Assembly: GCA_014378485.1 (NCBI GenBank)
Contig: JACMNO010000013.1
Span: 44,721 to 108,720, forward strand
From: Bacteroidia bacterium
GTDB lineage: Bacteria > Bacteroidota > Bacteroidia > B-17B0 > Aurantibacillaceae
Direction: 5' to 3'
Length of the DNA stretch: 64,000 nt
Of this stretch, positions 49,479 through 61,700 are shown piece after piece. A program made the translations under genes and the position numbers. How positions within the stretch are numbered: the stretch's first letter is position 1; each line of letters starts with the position of its first letter. Below the pieces are notes generated by a model, which saw nothing but the letters and a program-made list of their open reading frames with translations, made no database searches and had not been told where the DNA came from.

Positions 49479-49567
49479 ATGAGTAAGCGATTTGCATCCT
49501 GTGTGCTTATAGTTTATATTTATCACTCCTGAAATTAAAAAATTACATACTCGTTTTTATATGTTCC

Positions 49568-51490
49568 TTGGCAATTAAAAGTTACTGCCAAACAAGTATC
49601 GATTACTTGAATGCCTATAATAACCAAATCAGTGACCTTATTGATAATGGTAATTATGAACTGGCTCAGAAAAAAGCGGACAGTTTGTTTATTTTGTCCA
49701 CAGCAATCAATTACACGGAAGGTATTGCAGAGTCTTATAATTTGAAAGGAGTAATCAATCGTGATCAGTCCAACTTGAAGGATGCGTTGGATAATTATAT
49801 GAGCGCTTTAAAGTTATTTGATGGATTAAAAATGCCGGTAAAAGTAGCAGGAATCCAAAATAATATCGGTTTGATCTATGCAGAAATAAAAGAATACAGA
49901 ACCGCCCTCGCCTATTATTTTAAAGCAGAAAAAATCAACCTCTCAAAAAAAGAAAAATCAATATTAGCTATTAACTACAATAACATTGCAACCTGCTACC
50001 AAAAATTAAATCAGTTTTCGTCAGCTGAAACCTATTTAAAAAAATCATTGTTATTGCGCCAGGAAGTTTTTGATACCATAGGCATGGCAATGGCCTATCA
50101 TAATATCGGTATCAATCACCAGTTAACGGATGATAAAGATTCGGCAATGATTTTTTTCAATAAGTCATTAAGTTATTTAGCAAACATGAACGAGAATATT
50201 GGCCATGCTTATAATTATTTGGAAATGGGGAACACCTTGCTTCAATATGGAAAATTAAAAGAGGCCGAAGGTTATTTACTGAGTTCCCTTCGCATTGCGC
50301 AGAACAGTGAACTGGAAGGTGTAAAAGTGGAAGTGTATAAATACCTGAGTAATTTATATGAACAGAAACAGGATTTTAAAAAGGCCTTTCAGTACCAGAA
50401 TTTTTATTTATCATCGAAGGAGAATATTGAAAGTGATGAAAGTAAAAATGAAATATTAAAAAAAGAGCTGGAATATGATTTTAGTAAACGGCAGGAATTG
50501 CAGAAAAAAGATGCAGAGAATAAACAGGCAATTTCTGACGCGAAAATAGAAAGCCAAAAAAAACTGACCACAGGCGCTGCGATTGCACTGATTATTTTAT
50601 CAGGGTTGATCCTGATCGTTTTCAGAAGTTATAATCAAAAACGAAAAGCAAATACGATCATTTCAAAACAAAAAGAAATTGTTGAGCACAAGAATAAAGA
50701 GATCCTGGATTCGATCAATTATGCGAAGTACATTCAGAATGCTTTACTGCCTTCAGAAAAAGCGATCAGTGAGTTGCATATTGATTGTTTCATTTTATTT
50801 AAGCCAAAAGACATTGTCAGCGGCGATTTTTATTGGATCCATAACAATCCTGCTTCCAACGGAAATTTAAATGAAGTATATATTGCCGCAGTGGATTGCA
50901 CAGGTCATGGCGTTCCGGGTGCTTTAGTAAGTGTTGTGGGAAATAACGGGTTGAACCGGTGCGTAAAGGAATATGGAATACACGATACGGGCAACATACT
51001 TGATAAATTATCGGAGCTGGTTGAAGAAACGTTTGAAAAAAGCGAAAATGAACTGAAAGACGGAATGGATATTTCTTTACTGAAGATTATTGATATATCG
51101 GTTAGTGAAGCGAATCAATCAATTGTTAATGTTCAATGGAGTGGCGCCAATAATCCGTTATGGATTATTAGAAACGATTCAACTTTAATAGAAGAAATAA
51201 AAGCAGATAAACAACCAGTTGGAAAATTTGATAATCGAAAGCAATTTGCGTCTCATAACTTTGTTTTGGAAAAAGGAGATCGGTTATACTTATTTACGGA
51301 TGGTTATGCAGATCAATTCGGTGGACCAAAAGGAAAAAAATTCATGTACAGGCACCTGGAAGAGGTACTCCTTTCAACAAAAAATTTACCATTAAATGAG
51401 CAAAAATTAGCTCTTGAACTCTCTTTCTCCAATTGGATCGGATCATTGGAGCAGGCAGATGATGTTTGTATCGTAGGTATTCAACTTTAA
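49568..51490 (+). CDS. TPR-repeat sensor with C-terminal SpoIIE-like PP2C phosphatase
   Basis: TPRs, one TM (LTTGAAIALIILSGLILIVFR), then ALLPSEKAISELHIDCFILFKPKDIVSGDFYW...AAVDCTGHGVPGALVS. The signal peptide probably starts upstream of 49568. Confidence 0.92.
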   Translation: MAIKSYCQTSIDYLNAYNNQISDLIDNGNYELAQKKADSLFILSTAINYTEGIAESYNLKGVINRDQSNLKDALDNYMSALKLFDGLKMPVKVAGIQNNIGLIYAEIKEYRTALAYYFKAEKINLSKKEKSILAINYNNIATCYQKLNQFSSAETYLKKSLLLRQEVFDTIGMAMAYHNIGINHQLTDDKDSAMIFFNKSLSYLANMNENIGHAYNYLEMGNTLLQYGKLKEAEGYLLSSLRIAQNSELEGVKVEVYKYLSNLYEQKQDFKKAFQYQNFYLSSKENIESDESKNEILKKELEYDFSKRQELQKKDAENKQAISDAKIESQKKLTTGAAIALIILSGLILIVFRSYNQKRKANTIISKQKEIVEHKNKEILDSINYAKYIQNALLPSEKAISELHIDCFILFKPKDIVSGDFYWIHNNPASNGNLNEVYIAAVDCTGHGVPGALVSVVGNNGLNRCVKEYGIHDTGNILDKLSELVEETFEKSENELKDGMDISLLKIIDISVSEANQSIVNVQWSGANNPLWIIRNDSTLIEEIKADKQPVGKFDNRKQFASHNFVLEKGDRLYLFTDGYADQFGGPKGKKFMYRHLEEVLLSTKNLPLNEQKLALELSFSNWIGSLEQADDVCIVGIQL

Positions 51491-51500
51491 CCCAACCTAC

Positions 51501-52178
51501 TTGCAAATTTCTTTGGTATTTGCAGATTCAGGTAAATATTCAATCATATTAGTGGTTCAAAACTCGACTACAGGTTGTATGAATACAATGATAAAACCAA
51601 ATTATATAGAAGTTTATCCGCAGCCCATCGCATCCTTCTGCGCAAACCCGCCTTCAGCAAGTATTATTGATCCAAACATTGATTTCGTGAACACTTCGCA
51701 AGGCGCTACAAGTTATATGTGGGATTTTGGAGACCCTGTTGCCACAAACGGATCAAATAATTCAACGGCTGTTAATCCTAGTCATGCGTATAGTTATACA
51801 GGTGAATATGCGGTTAATTTAATAGCGGTTTCACCAAAAGGTTGTAGGGATATTTCCAGAATTTTGGTAGAAATAACTCCCGAGTTTGCCTTGTATATTC
51901 CTAATGCCTTTACCCCGGATGAAAATGGAAGGAATGACATCTTCCAGCCTTTAGGCATTGGTATAGACGAAGAGAATTACCGTATGTATATTTTTGACCG
52001 TTGGGGTGAGAGCATTTTCACAAGTAATAACTTCAGAAAAGGATGGGACGGTCCTTTGAAAGGTGTTTCAAAGAAAGCTCCGCAAGGTGTTTATATTTAT
52101 AAATTGCAAGTTACAGACACACAAGGTGGCAAACATCCTTATGTGGGGCATGTAACGGTGATTAGAAAAAACGAATAA
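51501..52178 (+). pseudogene. 5'-truncated PKD + gliding-type T9SS C-terminal domain fragment
   Basis: Closely matches the last ~190 residues of the 3420-aa protein (e.g. WDFGDPVATNGSNNSTAVNPSHAYSYTGEYAVNLIA, FALYIPNAFTPDENGRNDIF). No signal peptide, TTG start. Confidence 0.75.
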
Positions 52179-52202
52179 AAACTCTTATTAACAAAATAAA
52201 AA

Positions 52203-52232
52203 CCCTCCTAAATTATTTTGGGAGGGTTTTTT
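52203..52232 (+). terminator. Rho-independent terminator
   Basis: CCCTCC-TAAATTATTTTG-GGAGGGTTTTTTG. Confidence 0.85.
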
Positions 52233-52327
52233 GTTTAAATGAGTGAATGTTGACTTTCGATTATTCAATAAATGTTAAAAATGTTTTAAATTCACTTACA
52301 TTTAACAACTATAATTATCTATTTTTT

Positions 52328-52738
52328 ATGAAAACTACCATTCGGACCATCATCACTATTCTTTTTCTATGTTTTGTAAGCATAAACGATGCAACAGCTC
52401 AACAAATAAGCCCTAAAATACAGGAGATTTACGGCGGTAAGATGCAGGAGTTTGCACAAAACGATCCTGAACACCTTGTAAGATTAAAAGACTTGATTGA
52501 TAATAGAATAAAAATTATTGAATCTGCTGCTTTTGCAGAAGAAAAATATGTAAAGCTTTCAACAATAGAATTATTGAACAAGTATAATCCTGATTTAAAA
52601 AGGGATCTGACTTACGATCCTATAACTTTCAATCCATTAAAGTATAATCTTAATTTTTTTTCTACAAAACCGGAGGTTTATCGTATTGATAATACTGACT
52701 ATCTTATTGTTATTACTCCACAATCATTGAATAAATAA
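52328..52738 (+). CDS. Small secreted protein directly upstream of the giant adhesin
   Basis: MKTTIRTIITILFLCFVSINDATAQQISPKIQEIYGGKMQEFAQNDPEHLVRLKDLI. The ORF track starts at 52247; ATG at 52328 gives a clean signal peptide. Confidence 0.65.
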   Translation: MKTTIRTIITILFLCFVSINDATAQQISPKIQEIYGGKMQEFAQNDPEHLVRLKDLIDNRIKIIESAAFAEEKYVKLSTIELLNKYNPDLKRDLTYDPITFNPLKYNLNFFSTKPEVYRIDNTDYLIVITPQSLNK

Positions 52739-52745
52739 ATCCACT

Positions 52746-55700
52746 ATGAAACACTTATTTACACTGTTCTTTTCAATTTTCTCTATTTCTGCTGTAGCTC
52801 AAAACTATAACATGGATAATACTTCTGTGACTACATGCGGAGGAAATTTTTATGATTCTGGTGGAAGTGCCTCGAATTACGGAGCAAGCGAAACATTTAC
52901 AAAAACATTTTGTCCATCAACAGTTGGTGATAAACTTAGTTTTAATTTTACGGCATTTCAAACTGAGTCAGCTACTTATGATTACTTAACCATATATGAT
53001 GGGCCAAACACCAGTTCCCCAACTTTAGGAACCTATGCGACGACCGTTGGACCGGGTATTGTACAGGCCACATCAACCAATACATCTGGTTGTTTAACTT
53101 TTGTTTTTAAATCAGATGCAACTGTTTTTTATTTAGGATGGGCGGCAACTATAACATGCATCACACCCTGCCAAACGATTAATGCTGTATTTAATAGTTC
53201 TTCGCCGGCGCCTGGTGCAGGAAGTATCATAAGAGTTTGTCAGGGACAATCGGTGACATTTAATGGCAGTGGTACATTCTCTGGTGGTGGAGGTGGGGCG
53301 GTTTATAGCTGGAATTTCGATAACGGCTTAACTGGTTCGGGAACTTCAGCATCTACCACTTATACTGCTCCGGGAGTATATGTGGTAAATTTAAATATTA
53401 CCAAAGCTGGTTGTACAAACCAAAATAAAATTAATCAAATTGTTCAGGTATCTACTACTCCTTCTTTTAGTGCCACAACCACGAGTACTACATCAATTTG
53501 TTTAGGACAATCCGCGACATTAATAGGTTCGGTAACACCCACGCCTTTTCAGGCAAACTGTACTCCACCAGTCAGTGGAACTACATTTTTACCAGATGGC
53601 TCGGGATTGTCTTATAGCACAGCTATTACAGTAGATTGTTATGGATCTTCCCAGACAATAACATCTGCTGCTGATATTAATAATATTTGTTTAAATATGG
53701 AGCACTCCTACCAGGGAGATTTATCAATTCAAATTATTTGCCCAAATGGCCAGATATGTAATTTGAAAGATTATCCTGGCGGTGCTTATAATTATTTGGG
53801 AGCACCCTTAGATGATCCCGCAGTTGGACCGGGCGTTGGAGCAAATTATTGCTTCGCTATGTCAGGAACTGTATTGTTGAGTAACGGACCTACTATAGCG
53901 GGACAAGGAACCCCAGCCTATACATCAATTGCGGCAGGCACCTATTCTCCCACTGGCAATTTTAGTAGTTTAATAGGATGCCCATTAAATGGTAACTGGA
54001 CAATTAAAGTAACAGATAATTTAGGTTCTGATAACGGATATATTTTTAGTTGGGATGTGAATTTTAATGCAGCTGTTCCTGCTTCTCAATCATTTACTCC
54101 AACTATTGTTTCTCAAACGTGGTCAGGTCCAAATATTACCTCTACTGCAGGTAATAATGCAGTCATAACACCAACTTCTACAGGAACTAAATGTTACACT
54201 TTAACTGCAGTGGATAATTTTGGATGTTCTTATATTAGTGGCGGGCATTGTATTACGGTTAATCCGGGTCCTTATGCAGGAGTAAGCAATACATTAGCGG
54301 TTTGTAATTCAGCAGCCTCATCAAATTTATTTGGTTTATTAGGAGCTGGAGTTTCCACTATAGGAACCTGGAGCGGGCCTGCTCCTGCATTAACAGGAGG
54401 AAATCTTGGAACATTTAATCCTGCCTCATATACAGCAGGAACTTATAATTACACATACACTGTTCCTGCATCCGGCGGTTGTCCGGCAGTAACAGCGGTG
54501 GTCTCTGTAACGATAAGACCCAATCCCGCAGCAACTTTATCTTTTACAAATCCATCCTGTGGAAACTCGAATGGCATTATAGTGATAAATAATACCTCCA
54601 GTGGAGGACAAACTATTTCAAGTTTTGCTAGTAGTTTAGGCTCAATATCGGGGCAAACCGTTACCGGCTTAAGCGCACCCTCTACACCTGTAATTACACT
54701 AACTAATAATTTTGGTTGCACGTTTACAGTTTCTGCAACTTTAACAATGACTCCCGGGCCAACTAATATTGCTGTAACCCCAACTAATGCAACTTGTGGT
54801 AACAATAATGGTAGTATTACTTTTAATTCACCAACCGGAGGAACCTCGCCATATACATACGCTATTAATGGTGGCGCTTTTACAGCTACTTCACCCACAA
54901 TCAATCTTCCTGTAGGAACCTATTCAGTTACAGTAAAGGATTTTAATGGTTGTGTATACACAGAAACAACCAGTATCACTAATATTCCGGGTCCTACCGC
55001 AATAGCAGGAACAACAACCCAGGCTAGTTGTAATACAAACAATGGAACATTTAATGTAACAGGCGTAACCGGTGGAACAGCGATCTATACATTTAGTGTA
55101 AATGGTGTGGCAACAACTAGTTTAACTTCAGGATTAGCAGCTGGTACGCATACCATATTAGTAAAAGATGGTAATGGATGTACATTCAGTACAACCTTTG
55201 TAATCGGAACAGCCAATGGCCCATCAAGTTTTGTTGTAAATACCACTAATTCAAATTGCGGATTGGCTAATGGAACATCCACTGTATCAGGAGTAGTGGG
55301 CGGAACTCCTACCTATAGTTTTTCTTTTGACGGAGGAGCGTTTGGAACAGGAACAACAGCTTCTGGTTTAACAGCAACTACACATACAGTGATTGTGAAA
55401 GATGTGAACTCCTGTACGATAACAGCAACCTATAGTGTATCCAACAATCCACCTCCAACTGCATCCATAACAAGTTCAGCAAATGTATTATGTAACGGTG
55501 GAATAACAGGAAGTTTAACAGCAGTGCCGATTGGCGGCACTGGCCCTTTTACATACACATTAACTTCTCCAACACAAACAAACTCCACAGGAGCATTCAC
55601 TGGTTTAGCGGCAGGTACTTATAGTGTTACAATTAAAGATATTTTTAGTTGTACAGCAACCGTTAGTGCGGTGATCAGTCAGCCAACTATATTAACAGGA

Positions 55701-58700
55701 ACTACCAGTTCCATACCGGTGAATTGTTTTGGAAATTCAACCGGAACAGTATCAGCGGGAGGAGCAGGAGGAACAGGTCCTTATACTTATTTATGGAGCT
55801 TAGGAAGCAGTACGTTAGCCACTGTAGGTGGAGCAGCAGCAGGAACATATACAGTAACTATCAGGGATGCTAACTTATGCGTTATCACCAGAACTGTAAC
55901 TGTTACCCAACCGGCTTCCTTAACGTTAACTTCCACTTTAACACCTGCAACATGTGGAAACGCCAATGGTTCAGGAACAGTAACCGTCGGAGGTGGCACA
56001 TCGACTTATAATTTTAACTGGAGTAATGGTGGATTAACGAATGTTTTATCTGCAGCATCTGCTGGAACCTATTCGGTAACTGTCACAGATTTTAATGGAT
56101 GTATGTTAACCAGGACAGTGGCATTAACAAATACGCCAGGGCCAACCGCCATAACAGGAACAACTACTTTGGCAGGGTGTAATTTAACTAACGGATCACA
56201 TAATGTAACAGGTGTAACAGGTGGAACAGCCGCATATACATATAGTGTAGATGGTGTTGCTACTCCAAGTTTAACCTCAGGTCTGGCAGCAGGCACTCAT
56301 ACTATTTTAGTTCGAGATTTCAATGGCTGCACATTTAGTTCAACATTCAATATTAATACAGCTAATGGCCCAACTACAGCAACTATTCTTACAACGAATG
56401 CAAGTTGCGGATCAGCCAATGGAACAGCAACATTAACTGGCGTAACCGGTGGAGTAGCTCCTTATCAGTATTCATTTGATGGAAGTGCATTTGCAGCAGG
56501 AACTACTACAACGGGTTTGGCAGCAGGAACTCATACTGTAATAATAAGTGATGTGAATTCATGTACACTTGCAGTGACTTATACTGAGTTTAATAATAGC
56601 GGGCCAACTGCTTCCGTAACAAGTTCATTAAATGTACTTTGTAATGGAGCATCTACAGGAAGTTTAACTGTTGCTCCTTCAGGCGGAACAGCCCCATTTA
56701 CTTATACATTAACAGCACCAACGGTAACCAATACTACAGGGAACTTTACAGGATTACCTGCCGGTACTTATAACATGACGGTAAAAGACTTCTCGGGTTG
56801 TACAGCAACAGCATCGGTTACTTTAATCCAACCAACTCCTGTAACTCTAACGGTTACATCATTGCCAGCTTTATGTTTTGGATCATCAACCGGAACGGTT
56901 TCTGCTTCAGGATCAGGTGGGAGCGGAGCTTATACTTATTTATGGCCAGCTTTAGGATCAAGCGCCAATGCGACAGTTAGTAACGTAGCAGCAGGAACCT
57001 ATTCAGTAACTCAAACAGATGGAAACGGATGTTCAATTACTCAATCTATTACAGTTACACAGCCAACATCTTTAACTTTAACTTCTACTTTAACTCCTGC
57101 TACTTGTGGTAATGCCAATGGTTCAGGAACCGTTACTGTAGCAGGAGGAACACCAGCTTATACATATAATTGGAGTAATAGTGGTATTACTTCTGTATTA
57201 GGCGGAGTATCTGCAGGAACATATACATTAGTTGTAACGGATTTCAAAGGCTGTGTATTAACAAGAACTGTAAACGTTACAAATATTCCAGGGCCAACCG
57301 CTATAACAGGAACAACTACGTTGGCAGGTTGCGGTTTATCCAACGGATCTTATAATGTAACAGGAGTAACTGGCGGAACATCGGCTTACAGCTTTAGTGT
57401 AGATGGTATTGCGACAACAAGTTTAACTTCAGGTCTTTCAGCCGGAACGCACTCCGTTGCGGTAAGTGATTTTAATGGATGTATATTCATTACAACTTTT
57501 AATATTAATACGGCAACTGGTCCCACAACAGCATCTATAGTTAGTACAAATGCCACTTGCGGATCTGCAAATGGAACAGCAACGGTTGTATCCGTAACCG
57601 GTGGCTCATCACCTTACCAATATTCATTTGAGGGTAGTCCATTTGCGTTAGGAACAAATACTATTGGTTTACTAGCCGGCACCCATACTGTTACTATCAA
57701 AGATGCTAACTCTTGTACATTAACTACAACTTACAATGTATTGAATAATGGTATGCCGACAGTTTCTGTTCCTACTACAACCAATACAACCTGTTTTGGA
57801 AGTTCTAACGGAGGATTTGCTGCCTCTGGATCAGGTGGAAGTGGAGCACCATTTACCTATACTTTAACTTCTCCTTTTCAGAATAACGGTACGGGTATCT
57901 TTACTGGTTTACCCGCAGGTACCTATAATGTTATAACAAAGGATATTGCAGGATGTATGGCTTCAACAAGCGTAACGATCACCCAACCCTCAGTGGTAAC
58001 TTTAACTCCGACGTCGGTTCCAGCCAAATGCTTTGGCGCTGCTACAGGTACCATTAATATTGCAGGCGCAGGAGGCACAGGAGCTTATCAATATGCATTG
58101 AACGGAGGAGCCTACCAGGCTTCAGCTACCTATACTGCCGTAGGAGCAGGTATTTATAATATTTCAATTAAGGATGCTAATGGTTGTACCGCCACACAAA
58201 CTGTGCAGGTTGCTCAGCCAACCGCTTTAGCGATTACGGTTTCTTCTCAAAATGCAAACTGTATTGCGGCTAACGGTATAGCTACTACAACAATAACGGG
58301 TGGTACACCAATATATACTTATACCTGGACGGGTGGCGGAGGAGCCGCCTCAACTTCAAATGGCGTTATTACTGGAAATTACACGGTAACTGCCACTGAT
58401 GCAAACGGATGCGTGATATCAAGTCCGGTGGTGATAGGTTTAACTCCTGGTGGAACGGCTACAATCACTTCACTTTCAAATGTAACATGTAATGGCGCAG
58501 GAAATGGAAGTATGACAACGGGCATGATTGGTGGTGCGGCTCCATTTACGTATTCCTGGACTCCTGGAGGACAAACATCCGCTACAGCGGTTAATCTGGT
58601 CCCTGGAACTTATACGTGTCAGGTAACAGACTTTTATGGTTGCAAATCCACAGTAGCAGGCATAATCACTCAACCACCGACATTAACTGCCATCATGAAC

Positions 58701-61700
58701 TCCAATAACGTAAAATGTTATGGAACAGCTACCGGTACGGTATCTGCTGCGGGTACAGGTGGAACAGGTCCTTATACATACTTATGGCCAACGATTCCAA
58801 GTACTTTATCAACGGTATCAAATGTTTTGATCGGTAATTATAATTGCAATATTACAGATGCCAATGGCTGTACAATTACTCAAAGCATTTCAGTTACCCA
58901 GCCAACTTCCATCACGTTAACATCAACAGTAACTACAGCTAACTGTAACCAGGCTAACGGTTCGGCTACTGTAATTGCTTCAGGTGGCGCACCGGGTGCC
59001 TATACTTACACCTGGAGCTCAGGTTCAAACGCAGCAGCTCAATCCGGATTATTAGCAGGAACTTATACTATTCAGGTTCAGGATGCGAACAATTGTATTG
59101 AAATTGTTTCAGCAACGATTCCTAATATGGTTGGTCCTGTGATCAGTATAGCAAGCCAAACTAACGTAAGTTGTTTTGGAGGTTGTAACGGAGTTGCAAC
59201 AACAGCTGTATCCGGAGGAGTTGGCACGTATACTTATTCCTGGAGTAACGGTAACGTTTCATCCATTGCTCCTAATCTATGCGCACAGATCTATACAGTA
59301 TCCGTTACCGATGGGGCAGGATGTGTATCCTCTACTAGCGTAACGATTACACAACCTACTCCTTTAACAGTGGGTATAGTTGCCAATAATCCAAAATGTT
59401 TTGGTGCAATTAATGGATATGGAATTGCAGCCGCCTTAGGCGGAACACCCAATTACACTTATTCATGGTCAGGCGGTGGCGGAAACTCGGCGACTAGCAG
59501 TCCATTGGGCGCAGGAGGTTACAACCTATTAGTAACAGACGGAAACGGTTGTACGGTAACATCCACGATGACCCTTAATAATCCACCGGCCATGGCAGCA
59601 AGTATTACTTCAACTAATGTGAGCTGTTTTGGAACCTGTAACGGAACCGCCATAGCAACCAGCACAAACGGTATTGGAGCCGTTGGTTATTTTTGGGTTG
59701 GAGGATCAAGCCCTATTGCCTCCCAGACTGCAAGCAGCTTATGCGCAGGAACTTATACCATGGTTGCAACGGATCAAAACAGTTGTACAGCCAGCGCAAT
59801 CATTACTATTACTCAACCACCGGTATTAACGGCCAATATTTCTTCAACAGGAAGTGTGACCTGTAACGGAGGTAACAATGGGTTTGCTGTAGTTTCAGCA
59901 GGAGGAGGAACACCAACGTATTCCTATACATGGAGCGGTGCAGCCTCAACCAGCGGAAACAGTGCTAATGCAAACACCTTGCCGGCAGGTGTATATGCGG
60001 TAACCGTTATTGATACCAAAGGCTGTTCAGTAACAACCAATGCCACAATCATTGAACCGGCGCCATTTACTGCGACCTTAACGCCAACCAATGCAAAGTG
60101 TAATGGTGTGTGTGATGGAACAGCAAATATTGCCTTTTCAGGTGGTGCGGGAACAACAACCTTCTTATGGCAACCGGGGTTACAATCAGGAAACTTTGTG
60201 AATAATTTATGTGCAGGAGGTCAGACAGTAACAATCACATCTAACGGATCATGTCCTACGATATTAACCTTTACTTTAACTGAACCTGCCTTATTAACGG
60301 CTGTAGCTTCCGCAACCACTTCAAACTGTGGTCAAGCTAATGGTAAGACCTGTGTAGTGGTATCCGGTGGAACTTCACCCTTTGCCAGTACATTATGGAG
60401 CAATGGTGTCAATACATTATGTAACAATAATATTTCGGCCGGAGCGTATAACTTTGCGGTTACGGATGCCAACGGATGCATTGCCAATGCCAGCGGTCTT
60501 GTAAATGACATTGCTGCCCCGATAGTAGCTGTTACAAGCCAGACAAATGTGAGTTGTTTTGGTGGAAGCAATGGTGGCGCAATAGCTACTGCTAGCGGTG
60601 GTGTTCCAAGTTACACGATCTCATGGTCAGGCGCGCAGTCCTCAGCCAATACCACATTAAACCCTGTGAATTTTGGTGCAGGATTGCACAACATCACTGT
60701 AGTTGATGCCGCCGGTTGTATTGGAACAGCTTCAGTAAATATTACTCAGCCAGCACAACTTGTAAGCGCCATCGGTAGTTTTACTAATGTTACCTGTAAT
60801 GGCTTAAGCAATGGTGGCGCAACTATATTAACAAATGGCGGCACAACACCATATAGTTATACGTGGACACCAAGTGCACAAACATCGTCTGTTTTAGCGA
60901 ACGTTCCTGCCAACACCTACACTGCTTTTGTAAGTGATGGAATGGGCTGTGTAACTTCTTCGCAGGTAGTGATCTCTCAGCCTCAGGCCTTGATTTTAGC
61001 CTCATCCGGTTTCTCAAACATATCCTGTTTTGGAGGCACTAACGGCCAGATCTTTACAACAGTTCAAGGTGGTACTCCGGGTTATACATATGTGTGGAAC
61101 CCGGCTCAGTCTGGTAACAGCGGCGTGATAGGAAGCTTGCCAGCAGGCGGTTATTCATTAACGGTAACAGATTCTAAGACCTGTTCCATCAATGCTAACT
61201 TTACGATCCTAGAACCATCCATACTAACAAGTACGTATACATCTTTACCGGCTAAGTGTGGCCTTACTAACGGATCCTCCACTGTAACAGTAGGTGGTGG
61301 AACACCATCCTATACATTGAATTGGAACACTGCCCCCGCACAACAAGGATCAATAGCCAGTAATATGGCACCTGGCAGTAACTGGCAATGCGTGATCACC
61401 GATCTTAACGGATGTTCAATTACCCAAACCGTTAATGTGAACAACGCTCCAAGCCCTATCTTCTCAAGTCCGGTTGTAACAAAGCCAAGTTGTTTTGGAA
61501 TGTCGAACGGAGATATCACTGTAAATTATACTTCCGGAACTGGCCCTTATACTGTGATCTGGTCAAGTCCTATTTCACAAACCACAACCGCGTCAGTTTT
61601 AACGCAAAGTATAGCAGGTATTGCCCAAGGTGCTTATACAGCTACTTTGACAGACGTGAACGGATGTGCAACCTCACAACTCATTTCTGTTACGCAACCG

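Noticed and set aside
52199-52240. Inverted repeat as a mobile-element end
   Set aside because: A simple GC stem followed by a T-run; it behaves as a terminator.
54449-54904. 151-aa antisense ORF (and many shorter antisense ORFs) within the giant adhesin
   Set aside because: The antisense ORFs track the repetitive, T/G/S-rich coding of the plus strand and have repetitive V/P/A-rich sequence. They are shadow ORFs of the repeats.
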